64,000 nt of DNA. Origin: an uncultured Pseudomonadota bacterium (GTDB lineage Bacteria > Myxococcota_A > Bradymonadia > Bradymonadales > GCA-2716585). This document shows positions 42,355 through 51,697 of this stretch, one piece after another. The notes beneath the pieces were generated by a model. It had not been told where the DNA came from. It did not search any database and saw only the letters and a list, made by a program, of their open reading frames with translations. Made by a program: the position numbers and the translations under genes. Location: contig CAKZKQ010000092.1 in the NCBI GenBank assembly GCA_937123825.1, positions 18,984-82,983 of the forward strand, read 5' to 3'. Positions within the stretch are counted from its first letter, which is position 1, and every line of letters starts with the position of its first letter.

Positions 42355-43101
42355 CTAGAGGTCAAAATCAACGCCGAAGTGCAGGCGGAAGCGGGTGCCG
42401 GTCAGATCGGCGGTGAATGAACTGTCGGGGCTGCTGCCGTTGAAGAGCTGGACATCGTAGTATTGGAAGTCCAACCCGAGGCGCAGGCCAAAAAAGGGCA
42501 CGACGCCGTAGCGCACGGCCACACCGGCCCCGGCGTTGAAGCCAAGCGACTCGGTCTTGTCCTGATCAAACTGGCCGGTGTCGTAGAGACGGCACAGGCG
42601 AGAGCGAGAGCCGCCCGTGTCGCAGGCGGTGGGCGGGTCGACGTCGGTCAGTGAGAAGGCCGTCAAGCCGCCTTCGCCGTAGATGGCCAGATCGACCACA
42701 CCGAGCGGGATGGTGCTGCCCACGCGCAGGTTGAAGTCGAGTTGGCTGCCGAGCTCAAAGGAGTTTTTGTCGTTGTCCGCCACCGCGAGCGTGGGGATGA
42801 AGTGCAACGCCAGGCCAATGTCAAAGCGGGGTATCACGTTGAAGCTGCCCCAGACCGTCAGGCCCAGGCCGCTGTCGCCGTCAAAGTCTTCGCTGGTTTT
42901 TTGATCGGCGTCTCCAGCAAAGTTGTCCACGACGGTGGAGTCGACGGTGCCGCTGGCGCCGCTTGGCACAAAGACATCAAAACCGGCCTTGAAGGGGCCA
43001 GCGACGGCAGCGCTGGGAAAGAGCGCCGAGAGCATCAGCGCGCCGGCGCAAACCAGCAGCGCGGCGTGGGCGTGTGGGGTGTGGCGTTGGGTGTGCTTCA
43101 C
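42355..43101 (-). CDS. Predicted outer-membrane beta-barrel protein
   Basis: 248 aa. GTG start at 43101 has GGAG 5 bases upstream; signal peptide HAALLVCAGALMLSALFPSAAVAG. The mature part has regular amphipathic strands with turn residues: GLGLTVWGSFNVIPRFDIGLALHFIP, LDFNLRVGSTIPLGVVDLAIYGEGGL, VRYGVVPFFGLRLGLDFQYYDV, TRFRLHFGVDFDL with a C-terminal aromatic residue. This fits an opacity/OmpW-like barrel. One Cys pair is in a periplasmic or outer loop (TACDTGGSRSRLC). Followed at 9 bases by the coiled-coil lipoprotein gene. Role unknown. Confidence 0.75.
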   Translation of the reverse strand: MKHTQRHTPHAHAALLVCAGALMLSALFPSAAVAGPFKAGFDVFVPSGASGTVDSTVVDNFAGDADQKTSEDFDGDSGLGLTVWGSFNVIPRFDIGLALHFIPTLAVADNDKNSFELGSQLDFNLRVGSTIPLGVVDLAIYGEGGLTAFSLTDVDPPTACDTGGSRSRLCRLYDTGQFDQDKTESLGFNAGAGVAVRYGVVPFFGLRLGLDFQYYDVQLFNGSSPDSSFTADLTGTRFRLHFGVDFDL

Positions 43102-43270
43102 GAGGGCTCCTTTTGACTTGGTGCAGCACAAGGTCGGGTGGTGGCATGAAAGGACCACTGCGGCGCGCAACACGATGGCCAAAGGCCCCGTCGTGGTGCT
43201 GCGCGGTGGCCAAAGTGATCGCCGTTTGACCTCGCATCAAATGTCGCAGGAGTGTTGCACCAAGGCCCCC

Positions 43271-43307
43271 AAAAAGACAAGCCCCGCGACCTTCAGGCCG
43301 CAGGGCT
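43271..43307 (-). terminator. Rho-independent terminator
   Basis: On the minus strand a 12-bp GC-rich stem (AGCCCTGCGGCC / GGTCGCGGGGCT with G-U pairs) with a TGAA loop is followed by TGTCTTTTT. It lies 65 bases after the stop of the 43.4 kb barrel gene and would end that transcript. Confidence 0.8.
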
Positions 43308-43372
43308 CGTCAATGATTGGGGTTTTGGGACAGGCGCGTGGTTGCGCTTGCCCCTCCCGGGTCCGCTCTGGA

Positions 43373-43981
43373 TCAGTTGAACCAGAAGGTGAACCCGGCG
43401 CCGCCCCACAGGTCGGTGCGGCCAAGGCCCAACAGGAAGCCGCTGACATCGCTGTCACCGGCGCCGCTCAGATCAGAGCGCGAGCCCACCAGACCGGCGT
43501 TCTCCTCGTCGTAGAAGGCCAGCACGACGCCGACCTCGGTGTGGACCGAGAAGAAGTTGGTGAAGAAGTACTCCGCCTTGAGGCCGAACTCGAAGGGGAA
43601 CGCGGTGGCGTCCCGATCTTCATCACCGAATTCTGCAGACTCGTTGATGATGTTGATGCCGAAGATGACGCTCAGGTTGGTCTGCTTGGTGAAGGCCACA
43701 CCAATGTCACCGCGGATGGCGAAGGCCACGCGGGTCTGCGCCAAGTCGATGTCGTCGCCGCCGTCCACTTCGATGGTGGCCGAATCCTGATCGAAGGCCG
43801 CCACGGCTTGGATGCCAAAGTTCTTGGCGATCTGGAAACGGGCGCTGACGCCCGACACACCCGCGATGGTGCTGTCGCCGCCAATTCCAAAGCGACCAGT
43901 CATGTCTTTGGCCGAAGCCGTCGAGGGCACCATGGCCAGCGCCATCAGAACGACCGCAAACGCACTGAAAAATTGCTTCAT
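43373..43981 (-). CDS. Predicted outer-membrane beta-barrel protein, OmpA/OmpW-like
   Basis: 202 aa from ATG at 43981, preceded by GGAAGGAG at good distance. Signal peptide (MKQFFSAFAVVLMALAMVPSTASA). Repeated strands (GRFGIGGDSTIAGVSGVSARFQIAKNFGIQAVAAF, VAFAIRGDIGVAFTKQTNLSVIFGINII, FGLKAEYFFTNFFSVHTEVGVVLAFY) end in GGAGFTFWFN with a C-terminal Asn after Phe. Monocistronic: a terminator is found downstream at 43.3 kb. Function not known, presumably an envelope porin-like or structural barrel. Confidence 0.75.
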   Translation of the reverse strand: MKQFFSAFAVVLMALAMVPSTASAKDMTGRFGIGGDSTIAGVSGVSARFQIAKNFGIQAVAAFDQDSATIEVDGGDDIDLAQTRVAFAIRGDIGVAFTKQTNLSVIFGINIINESAEFGDEDRDATAFPFEFGLKAEYFFTNFFSVHTEVGVVLAFYDEENAGLVGSRSDLSGAGDSDVSGFLLGLGRTDLWGGAGFTFWFN

Positions 43982-44472
43982 GATCAGTTCTCCTTCCGTC
44001 TGGGGAGTTGGACTCAACAAGTGTCATAAACCCCGTCACTTAGGGGGTTCTTGAAGAGCCGGGCTTCACGTCGTATGCAATGGCTCGACATATCACAGGC
44101 CCCCGAGGGGCGCAAGCTATTTGGACCGTCTTATGTTGTTCAAAGACATTGAATAATGACTTTAAGACCACGTCTAACCCGCGCTTACCGCATTTAACAA
44201 GGCATGGGACCGCACACCATACAACCATTAAGAGGCGGGATTTACGGACATAAATGAGGACTTTGCGGCCGTCCAACACGGGCTCGATGGGTCATTGGGG
44301 ATGAGCGCGCGCTCCCACACAGGGTGCACACGGCGGACGCAGACCAGTCAGGAAGGGCATCGCAAAGGAACGCACGGAGCAACACAGTGTTGCTTGACCT
44401 CTGTCGAGGCCTTTGTATACTTCCGGCGCTGTCACTCGTTGCTTATCCGACCCGCAAAACAGGGGCTTTGAC
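43982..44472. other. Divergent intergenic region
   Basis: About 490 bases between the divergent barrel genes. It holds a good promoter for the plus-strand gene (44394-44421) and a GC-rich palindromic segment. No gene or REP-like copy was found. Confidence 0.6.
44394..44421 (+). promoter_or_regulatory. Sigma-70-type promoter
   Basis: TTGACC at 44394-44399, 16-bp spacer, then TATACT at 44416-44421, 51 bases before the ATG of the polybasic barrel gene. Near-consensus -10 and good spacing make it the most convincing promoter in the window. Confidence 0.72.
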
Positions 44473-45162
44473 ATGAAGATGATCCGCGTTCTCTTCTCGA
44501 CGTTGTTCTTTCTGAGCACCGTGATGGTGACCACCACGACCATGGCCGTGCTGGACAGCGACACGGTCGAAGCACAGACCCGGCGCCCAAAAAGCAAGCG
44601 CAAGCGCAGCAAGCGTCGCCGTCGCCGCACTCGCCGTCCCACCTCTTTCGCCGGCATCCGCACGGGGCTGATCCTGACTGGACCAGGAAATCTCACCGTT
44701 GATGGCAGCGACAACGAGGTCAAGTTTGAGGATGAGTCGGGCGTGGGCATCAACGGCCTGGCGATCTTCCCCATCCAGAACAACATCCGCGGTGGTGTCA
44801 GCCTGTGGTTCTTCCCCGGCTACGAGACCAACTCGGCCAACGACCGCAACTCGCAGGAAGGCTCGATGATGCTGCTCAACGCCATCGGTGAGTTTGTCCT
44901 GCCGGTCAACCAGGTCGATGGTTTTGCCTACGGTGAGGCCGGTGTGGCGCTGGTTTTGCCCGGCGACGACGACACCAGCGACTTCCTGGGCTTCAACATC
45001 GGCGTTGGCCTCGGCGCACAATTCCTGGTCAGCAACAACATGGCCATCCGCGCCGACGGCCAGTTTGGCTTCTACACCGTCTCCAACAACGACGACAACG
45101 AACTGAGCCTCTCGGCCCAGCGCATCATGCTCAACATCGGTGTGATGTTCGGCCTGCAGTGA
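44473..45162 (+). CDS. Outer-membrane beta-barrel protein with polybasic N-terminal segment
   Basis: 229 aa from ATG at 44473 (AGGGG upstream). Signal peptide followed by a striking basic segment, residues 37-55, with 15 of 19 Arg or Lys. Then strands typical of a small barrel: TSFAGIRTGLILTGPGNLTV, INGLAIFPIQNNIRGGVSLWFFP, GFAYGEAGVALVLPG, LGFNIGVGLGAQFLVSNNMAIRADGQFGFY and the end IMLNIGVMFGLQ. The polybasic part lies at the mature N-terminus, where it could bind LPS, peptidoglycan or nucleic acid. Strong promoter upstream. Confidence 0.78.
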   Translation: MKMIRVLFSTLFFLSTVMVTTTTMAVLDSDTVEAQTRRPKSKRKRSKRRRRRTRRPTSFAGIRTGLILTGPGNLTVDGSDNEVKFEDESGVGINGLAIFPIQNNIRGGVSLWFFPGYETNSANDRNSQEGSMMLLNAIGEFVLPVNQVDGFAYGEAGVALVLPGDDDTSDFLGFNIGVGLGAQFLVSNNMAIRADGQFGFYTVSNNDDNELSLSAQRIMLNIGVMFGLQ

Positions 45163-45182
45163 GCCAACCCCCCACCCACACA

Positions 45183-45230
45183 CCATCCCCCGCGCAAGAC
45201 CGCGCCGCACACCTTGTGTGCTGGGGGATG
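45183..45230. other. Nested inverted repeat after the barrel gene
   Basis: CATCCCCC (45184-45191) and GGGGGATG (45223-45230) bracket an inner hairpin GCACAC-CTT-GTGTGC. It lies shortly after the stop of the polybasic barrel gene. A long two-level stem without U-tract, perhaps a terminator or RNA stabiliser. Confidence 0.35.
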
Positions 45231-45397
45231 TTGACCTAAGCTCCCATCACCGGTTGTCAGAATCGCCTTGACGCGTTCTCAATTCGCCAACAACCCGGTG
45301 TGCTGTTTGCACCAAAATCTACACATCTACACCACCAGTGCGCCCGTGCCTGTCGCTCAATACACGGGCGTCTCCAATGCACACAAGGCTGCACCCC

Positions 45398-46678
45398 ATG
45401 CCTCTCTTCTCTGCAAGGACCGTCCAACGCGCGGGATTCCTCGTCACCACGGCCGCGATCCTGGCCATGGCCGCCCCGGCATCCGCCGACGACGAGATCG
45501 TCACCCCCAAACCCCTCCAGTTTGACCTCTACACCCAGGGCGCAGAAGCCTACAAGAATGGGGAGTATCAAAAGGCCATCGACCTCTTTGAGGCGTCGTT
45601 GGCCATCGGTGAGCTCAACATCACCTACCTCAACCTGGGGAGGTCCTTCTTCAAGCTCGGTCAGTGCGAAAAAGCCAACGAGGCCTACGCCAAGGCCCGC
45701 ACGGCCCCTAAAATCGCCAACCCATCGCCCATGGCGGTGCTGAAGAAGATCGATGAGTTCAGCGCAGAGCTCCCCAAAGAGTGCCCCGCTTATCTGACCG
45801 TCTCCTGCCAGCCGACCGACATGCAAATCTATGTGGGCAACCAGGGGCCGCTGCAGTGTGATGGCAAGAAGATCACGCTGCTGCCGGGCGAACACGTCGT
45901 GCGCGGAGAAGTCGGCGACAAAAAGGTGTCCAAGACCATCCAGGTCGAAGGCATGGAGAAGACCACCCTGGCGCTCAAACTCGAAGGCGCGGTGGGCGGC
46001 GTCGTCGTGGATGACGATGACAAAGAAGATCCCGATGAAGACACCATCGAAGACCCCACCCCTGTGGGCAACAAGCGGATCGATCCCGGCTACAGTTCCT
46101 TGTTTATCCTCCAAACGGGGCTCATCACGTCGGGCGGCGCCGACATCGAAGTCTTTGGATTCAGCGACGACTTTGATGAAGACAGCACCCTGGCGCTGGA
46201 CTTCTTTTTGGGGTGGCGGATCACCAGCCTGCAGCTCTACATCGGGCCGCGCCTGAGCTTCATCCCCACACTCGAATTTGAAGGCAGCGGTGACGCTGGT
46301 GTGGAGATCGACGCCAGCTTCGGGGCCAACATGGCCTTCCCCATTGGCAGCGGCCGTTTTGCGCCCTACGTCGAGGCGGATGTGGGCCTTGCGGCGGTGC
46401 TCCCCTCGGATGACTCCGACGCGCTGACGGGCTCGACTTTTGCCCTCGGCGGCGGCGTGCGCTGGGGCGTCACCAGCAAATTCGCCCTGCACGCCGGGCT
46501 GCGCTTCCAAAACTACAGCGTGTCGCGCGATGAAGGCGGGGGAGATGTGTCCGTCGGTGGTGATACTGGCCGCGATTTTGATGACTTTGGTCAAGAAGGG
46601 CTCGGCGTGGGCAACGCAGAGGTGGCATTGAGCGGGACGCGCACTATATTCAACCTTGGCGCCACGCTGAATTTCTGA
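45398..46678 (+). CDS. TPR + PEGA-like + C-terminal beta-barrel envelope protein 1
   Basis: 426 aa from ATG at 45398 (AAGG 9 bases upstream); an ATG at 45377 is also possible. Signal peptide LVTTAAILAMAAPASA. Residues about 35-110 hold TPR-like helices (YTQGAEAYKNGEYQKAIDLFEASLAIGELNITYLNLGRSFFKLGQCEKA). A PEGA-like strand (GPLQCDGKKITLLPGEHVVRGE) follows, then a Asp-rich linker and about 200 aa of barrel strands ending FNLGATLNF. The next gene has the same layout; the two are tandem paralogues, 38 bases apart. Confidence 0.85.
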   Translation: MPLFSARTVQRAGFLVTTAAILAMAAPASADDEIVTPKPLQFDLYTQGAEAYKNGEYQKAIDLFEASLAIGELNITYLNLGRSFFKLGQCEKANEAYAKARTAPKIANPSPMAVLKKIDEFSAELPKECPAYLTVSCQPTDMQIYVGNQGPLQCDGKKITLLPGEHVVRGEVGDKKVSKTIQVEGMEKTTLALKLEGAVGGVVVDDDDKEDPDEDTIEDPTPVGNKRIDPGYSSLFILQTGLITSGGADIEVFGFSDDFDEDSTLALDFFLGWRITSLQLYIGPRLSFIPTLEFEGSGDAGVEIDASFGANMAFPIGSGRFAPYVEADVGLAAVLPSDDSDALTGSTFALGGGVRWGVTSKFALHAGLRFQNYSVSRDEGGGDVSVGGDTGRDFDDFGQEGLGVGNAEVALSGTRTIFNLGATLNF

Positions 46679-46716
46679 CCGCAGGTTTCCGGTGCCGTTG
46701 ACCGAGGCTGTTGATT

Positions 46717-48216
46717 ATGACGATTGAAACATCTTGGCTCCGAGCGCTGGCTCAGGGCACCGCAGGGACCCTGACGATGGCGTTGCTGTGCACTCAGGCG
46801 CTGGCCCAACAACCCGCACCTGACGCCCCACCGCCGCCTCAGCCGGCTCCCAAGGCCGATGACGCCAACCCCGTCATGGTTCCGCTGGATGAAGAACAAC
46901 CCCAGCCAGCGGCGGTCGCGCCCGCCGAGCCCAAGAAGGCTCCCGCGCGCCGCCCGACAGGCCCCACCACCCCCACCGATGAGCAGAGCAAGCTCCTTCG
47001 CGAGGGGGCCATGGCCAACAAGCTGGGCGATCACGCCAAGGCCGCCAAGGCGCTGCGCGCTGCGTTGGACATCGGCAACCTGAACGTCGCCAGACTCCAA
47101 CTGGCCAAGGCCCTCCTTGGTCAAGGCCAGTGCGACGACGCCAGCGCCGAGCTGGCCCGCGCCATGACCGCCCCCCCTGTGATCAACCCACCGGTCTCTC
47201 AGGTGTTGACCGACATCGCCGCGCTGCGCACAGACCTGGCCGCGCGCTGCCCTGCCATGGTCACCGTCACCTGCAGCACACCCCAGATGGAGGTCTTTGT
47301 CGATGGCCTCGGGCCGCTGCCGTGCGACGGACAACCCATCATGCTCCTGCCCGGTGATCACACCATTTCGGGCAAGGATCAGAACGAGGAGTACAGCCAG
47401 GACTTCAACCTGGGCATCATGGGCCGCAAAGTCATCGAACTTGGCCCCGCAGCCGACGACACCGTCATGGAGCCGCTGGGCGTGGTTGACCCTGTGCCAG
47501 AACCGCCACCGCTGCCCCCTGAAGAACCCCTCGAACCCGAAGAGCCCATCGCCAACCTCGACCCCATGGACGCCGTCGAGCCCCCAGGACCGGTCGAAAC
47601 CGGCGGCCCGACCATCGAAGAGACCCCCAAGCCCCCCGAACCCATCAAAAAGTGGATGCTCGGGGCCCGCATCGGCGCCATCGTCAACGGCGAAACCACC
47701 GTCGATCGCGAGGCGTTTGACTTCTTTGACTCGCAAAGCGGTCAAGATCAATCCGGCTTTCAAGTCGAACTGATGGCAGGCTACCGCTTTAGCCGACGCT
47801 ACCCGATCCACTTCGGCGTCAAAGCCAACATCACCCCCGAATACCAACTCGACATCGACTCCGAGAACCTCTCTCCGAGCGGCACCGCCTTTGACGTCAA
47901 CCTATTTGCCCAATACACGCGCCCCTTTGGCAAGCGCTCGGCCCTCTTTTTGTCCGCCGAGGTCGGCCCCACGTTCCTGGAACTGGACAACGCCGAGATC
48001 CAGACCGAAGGCAACCAGATGTCGGGCATCAATGGCTCGCTGACCGGTGGGCTGCGCTGGGGCTTCAATGACCGCATCGGGCTCGTGGCCGCGCTTCGCC
48101 TTCAGGGCTACTCGCTGTCCAATGAAGCCAACCTCACCGTCGATCAAGAGAGCATCGCCATGGACGTGTCGGGCTCTCGCGCGCTGCTGACCTTTGGCGT
48201 GGAGTTTGTGCGCTGA
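46717..48216 (+). CDS. TPR + PEGA-like + beta-barrel envelope protein 2 (tandem paralogue)
   Basis: 499 aa from ATG at 46717 (GAGG upstream). Signal peptide ends in ALAQQ. A Pro/Ala-rich linker, then TPR-like region (EGAMANKLGDHAKAAKALRAALDIGNLNVARLQLAKALLGQGQCDDASAEL), PEGA-like GPLPCDGQPIMLLPGDHTISG, a Pro/Glu-rich linker (residues about 250-320) and a C-terminal barrel (MLGARIGAIVNGETTV to LLTFGVEFVR). Same order as the previous gene; the CDGQ/CDGK motif is conserved. The SctV-like gene starts 2 bases after its stop, so the two are in one operon. Confidence 0.85.
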   Translation: MTIETSWLRALAQGTAGTLTMALLCTQALAQQPAPDAPPPPQPAPKADDANPVMVPLDEEQPQPAAVAPAEPKKAPARRPTGPTTPTDEQSKLLREGAMANKLGDHAKAAKALRAALDIGNLNVARLQLAKALLGQGQCDDASAELARAMTAPPVINPPVSQVLTDIAALRTDLAARCPAMVTVTCSTPQMEVFVDGLGPLPCDGQPIMLLPGDHTISGKDQNEEYSQDFNLGIMGRKVIELGPAADDTVMEPLGVVDPVPEPPPLPPEEPLEPEEPIANLDPMDAVEPPGPVETGGPTIEETPKPPEPIKKWMLGARIGAIVNGETTVDREAFDFFDSQSGQDQSGFQVELMAGYRFSRRYPIHFGVKANITPEYQLDIDSENLSPSGTAFDVNLFAQYTRPFGKRSALFLSAEVGPTFLELDNAEIQTEGNQMSGINGSLTGGLRWGFNDRIGLVAALRLQGYSLSNEANLTVDQESIAMDVSGSRALLTFGVEFVR

Positions 48217-48218
48217 AG

Positions 48219-50078
48219 ATGGGGCGTCGGGCTGAAATCATGCTGGCCGCAGCGGTGCTGACGGCCATCGCGGTCATGTTGATCCCGCTGCCCACGTGGC
48301 TGCTGGACCTGCTGCTGACCTTCAACCTGGCCATCAGCGCCACGCTCCTGCTGACCAGCCTCACCATCCCCAGCATCCGCGCCCTGTCCACCCTCCCCAG
48401 CCTCCTGCTCTTGACCACCCTCCTGAGGCTCGCGCTCAACGTCTCCACCACTCGCCTCATCCTCCTGGACGCCAACGCGGGCCAGGTCATTGAGGCCTTT
48501 GGCGGTTTTGTGGTGCGAGGCTCGGTGATCGTCGGCGCTGTGGTCTTTCTGATCTTGACGCTCATCCAGTTTCTGGTCATCGCCCGAGGCGCCGAGCGCG
48601 TGGCTGAGGTCGCCGCGCGCTTCAGCCTCGACGCCATGCCCGGACGCCAGATGGCCATCGATGCCGATCTGCGCGCTGGTGCGCTGAGCGCCAAAGAAGC
48701 CGCCGCCGCGCGCCGCTCCCTGCAGCGCGAATCTCAAATCTACGGCTCGATGGACGGCGCCCTGAAGTTTGTCAAAGGCGACGCCATCGCCGGGATCGCC
48801 ATCACCGCCATCAACATCGTCGGCGGACTGGCCATCGGCGTTGTGGACAAAGGCATGGACCTGTCCCAGGCCGCCTCGACCTACGCACTGCTGACCATCG
48901 GCGACGGTCTGGTCAGCCAACTGCCTGCCTTGCTGACCGCCACGGCCGCCGGATTGGCCGTCACCCGCGTCACTGGCGATGGACAAGCGCTGGGCACCGA
49001 GGCCGCCAGGCAGCTCCTGGCCCGTCCCGACGCGCTGGCCATCGCCGCCGCTCTCTGTGTGGTCCTGGCCGTGGTCCCCGGGCTGCCCCTGGTGCCCTTT
49101 TTGACCCTGGGGCTCTTGATCGGCGCGCTGTCCTGGTGGGCCAGACAACAACCCGCCGCCACAGCGGCGGCCTCTGCCATCACGACAGAGAACTCCTCCC
49201 TTGCCCAGGCACCGCCCCAAGCGCTTGAACTCAAAGCAGGGCCGCAATCCCATCGTCGCCTTCAAGAAGAAGGCCTCCAAGACACGTGGAAGGCCCACCG
49301 ACAAGGCCTCCTGGAAGAAACCGGGGTCCTGCCCCCCGAGCTTATTTTGCGGCTTGATCCCAACGCCGCCCCCGAAGAAGCCCGGCTTTGGCTCCACGGC
49401 GTCCCCACACACCACTGGGAGCCTCAACCCGAGGCCAACCCTTCCGCCACGCAGATCGCCCAGGACACCGAGCGCCTCCTGCGCGGTCGCCTGGACTCAC
49501 TTTTGGGCCTGCAAGAGGTGCAGGACGCGCTGGATCAACTGCGCTCGACGGCGCCAGCCGACGTGGACGCGGTGGTGCCAAAGCTGCTGACGCTGGCCGA
49601 GTTGACCCAGGTGCTCCGAGGGCTGCTCGATGAAGGGGTATCGGTCAGACACCTGCGGGCGATCTTGATGGCGCTGGCCACCCAGGCACCGACAGACAAA
49701 ACCCCGGCAGCGCTGATTGAAGCAGCCCGCGCAGGACTGCGTCACGTCATCACGCACCAACTGTGCGGCCAGGAACGCTCCATCAAGCTCTATATGCTCG
49801 ACCGAGAGGTCGAAGAGACCATCCGGGACGCCGTGCGCCGAGACGGGCAGCGCCTCTATCTGTCGCTGCCACCTGCGCTGCGCCAACAGATCCTCCAGGC
49901 GGCCGCCGCGACGCTGCCTGAAGAAAACGCAGTCGTGATGACGCCGCCCGACATCCGCGCCATCACGCGGCACCTGCTGAGCGACATCAGGCCCCAGGTG
50001 ACGGTCGTCTCGCACAACGAACTTGAACCCTCGTTGCACATCGACCCACAAGGCACGATCGACGTCAGACAGCGGTGA
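48219..50078 (+). CDS. Type III secretion export-gate protein (SctV/FlhA family), orphan
   Basis: 619 aa. N-terminal TM segments, then the FHIPEP signature region FSLDAMPGRQMAIDADLRAGAL at 136-157, IVGGLAIGVVDKGM, GDGLVSQLPALLTATAAGLAVTRV and further TMs to about 310. The cytoplasmic domain follows (LHGVPTHHWEPQ to GTIDVRQR), with FlhA/SctV features TLAELTQVLRGLLDEGVSVRHLRAILMAL and LYMLDREVEETIRDAVRRDGQ. It is about 70 residues shorter than typical FlhA. No sctN, sctR/S/T/U or flagellar gene is seen in this window. It follows a barrel-protein gene by 2 bases. Confidence 0.87.
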   Translation: MGRRAEIMLAAAVLTAIAVMLIPLPTWLLDLLLTFNLAISATLLLTSLTIPSIRALSTLPSLLLLTTLLRLALNVSTTRLILLDANAGQVIEAFGGFVVRGSVIVGAVVFLILTLIQFLVIARGAERVAEVAARFSLDAMPGRQMAIDADLRAGALSAKEAAAARRSLQRESQIYGSMDGALKFVKGDAIAGIAITAINIVGGLAIGVVDKGMDLSQAASTYALLTIGDGLVSQLPALLTATAAGLAVTRVTGDGQALGTEAARQLLARPDALAIAAALCVVLAVVPGLPLVPFLTLGLLIGALSWWARQQPAATAAASAITTENSSLAQAPPQALELKAGPQSHRRLQEEGLQDTWKAHRQGLLEETGVLPPELILRLDPNAAPEEARLWLHGVPTHHWEPQPEANPSATQIAQDTERLLRGRLDSLLGLQEVQDALDQLRSTAPADVDAVVPKLLTLAELTQVLRGLLDEGVSVRHLRAILMALATQAPTDKTPAALIEAARAGLRHVITHQLCGQERSIKLYMLDREVEETIRDAVRRDGQRLYLSLPPALRQQILQAAAATLPEENAVVMTPPDIRAITRHLLSDIRPQVTVVSHNELEPSLHIDPQGTIDVRQR

Positions 50079-50089
50079 CAGTCACGGGA

Positions 50090-51625
50090 TCAGGAGGATT
50101 GCTTCTGATGACGTTGTTGGCGGCTTGGCAAAGTGCCCGAGCGCTTGCCAGAGGCGCGGCGCTCTTGCTGGGGCAGGTGCGGGCGCAGAAAACCAGGGAC
50201 GTCCTGGCGACCACCCTGCCGATAGTCCTCAATGAGCAAAGACGCCACCTGTCGCGGGTCCATGCCTCGCTGCTCGGTGAGGTACTCAAAGAGACGCTTG
50301 GTCAAACGCAGGTGTGCCACTGAGTGGGCGCGCCCCTCGATGCCCACAAACCACCGGGACCAATCCATAAACCCAGCAAACGCCGACGCCTCCTGCTCCC
50401 AAAGCAACGGCGCGGTGCGCACAAAACGCCCGCTGTTGACCAGCCTGTCCCACAAGAGCGAAAAACGCTTGAACTCCTGCATGGCAGCAAAGCTGATCTG
50501 GTCGGTTTTGAGCACCTCAAAGGGCGGCGCTGGGGCGTAAACCATGCCGTGGGGCTCGGTGTGGCGGATGATCGGAGTGCCTTTGAGGCGCTTGAGCAAG
50601 CCAAGCTGGATTTCCTGGGGCCCCAACGCCACCAACCGGTCAAAGCCCCGAGCAAAGGACTCCAATGACTCGCCGGGCAGCCCAGCGATCAAATCGGCGT
50701 GGACATGGACGCCGGTCTCTTCACGCAGGAAGGTGAGGTTGTCTTCCAGGACGGGGACTTTTTGGCGTCGACTGATGCGTTTGCTCGTCTCGGCGTCAAA
50801 GGTCTGGATGCCCACCTCAAACTGAAGACAGCCGGGCTCAAAGCGCGCGATGATGTCTCGCAAACCATCCGGCAGGCGATCGGGGATCATCTCAAAGTGA
50901 AAAAACATCCCCGGCTGATAGCGCTCCAAAAAGAACTCCAGGATCGCGGCGCTGACCTTCAAATCAAGGTTGAAGGTCCGATCCACAAACTTAAAGTGAC
51001 GCAGGCCGCGCTCAATCATGCGGTCCATCGCCGCCAGAAACGGCTCCAGCGGAAACTTCCGCACAGGCATCGGCAAAGACGACAGACAGAACTCACACCG
51101 AAACGGGCAACCCCGTGACGCCTCGACGTAGACCACCCTGTGGGCGATGTCCTCCTCGGTGTAGAGGTCGTAGGGCATCTTAAGGGCGTTGATGTCGGGC
51201 AGCGGCGCGCGGATGACCTTCTGGTCTGGGGTCTGGCCGCCAAGCAGGTCGCGGCAAAGCTGGGCAAAGGCCAGGTCGGCCTCCCCGGTGATGACCACGT
51301 CGGCCATCTGGCAGATCGGTTGGCCGTCGATCTCGTGGCTGACCTCCGGGCCGCCAATGACGACATGGACCTCGGGCGCCAGACGCTTGAGGATCGCGAC
51401 AAGCTCGGTGCATTGGGGCACGTTCCAGATGTAGACGCCCAGCCCGATGATCTTGGGGGATGAGGCCAGCAAAGCCTCGGCGACGTCGATGGGCCGTTGC
51501 TTGATGATGTACTCCTGGATTTCGGCCCTCTCTTTGAGGTCCCCCAGGTTGGCCATCAGATAGCGCAGGCCAAAGGCCGCGTGGATGTAGCGGGCGTTGA
51601 AGGTCGTCAGGATGATGTCGGCCAC
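50090..51625 (-). CDS. B12-binding radical SAM protein (DUF4080-like)
   Basis: 511 aa from GTG at 51625 (a GTG at 51649 adds 8 residues). N-terminal cobalamin-binding-type domain (DIILTTFNARYIHAAFGLRYLMANLG to IGLGVYIWNVPQCTELVAILKRLAPEVHVVIGGPEVSHE), then the radical-SAM motif RGCPFRCEFCLSS (CxxxCxxC). After this follow FVDRTFNLDL, FEVGIQTFD, DLIAGLPGES and a C-terminal DUF4080-like region with many His. It probably catalyses a methylation or rearrangement, substrate unknown. It ends about 10 bases from the SctV-like gene (convergent). Confidence 0.88.
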   Translation of the reverse strand: MADIILTTFNARYIHAAFGLRYLMANLGDLKERAEIQEYIIKQRPIDVAEALLASSPKIIGLGVYIWNVPQCTELVAILKRLAPEVHVVIGGPEVSHEIDGQPICQMADVVITGEADLAFAQLCRDLLGGQTPDQKVIRAPLPDINALKMPYDLYTEEDIAHRVVYVEASRGCPFRCEFCLSSLPMPVRKFPLEPFLAAMDRMIERGLRHFKFVDRTFNLDLKVSAAILEFFLERYQPGMFFHFEMIPDRLPDGLRDIIARFEPGCLQFEVGIQTFDAETSKRISRRQKVPVLEDNLTFLREETGVHVHADLIAGLPGESLESFARGFDRLVALGPQEIQLGLLKRLKGTPIIRHTEPHGMVYAPAPPFEVLKTDQISFAAMQEFKRFSLLWDRLVNSGRFVRTAPLLWEQEASAFAGFMDWSRWFVGIEGRAHSVAHLRLTKRLFEYLTEQRGMDPRQVASLLIEDYRQGGRQDVPGFLRPHLPQQERRASGKRSGTLPSRQQRHQKQSS

Positions 51626-51697
51626 GGCTCTCTCACTGCAGTGTGGCACCTCGCCGGTCCGTTTTGGCCAGCGTTATGGTGATCTAAGTGAGAGTTT

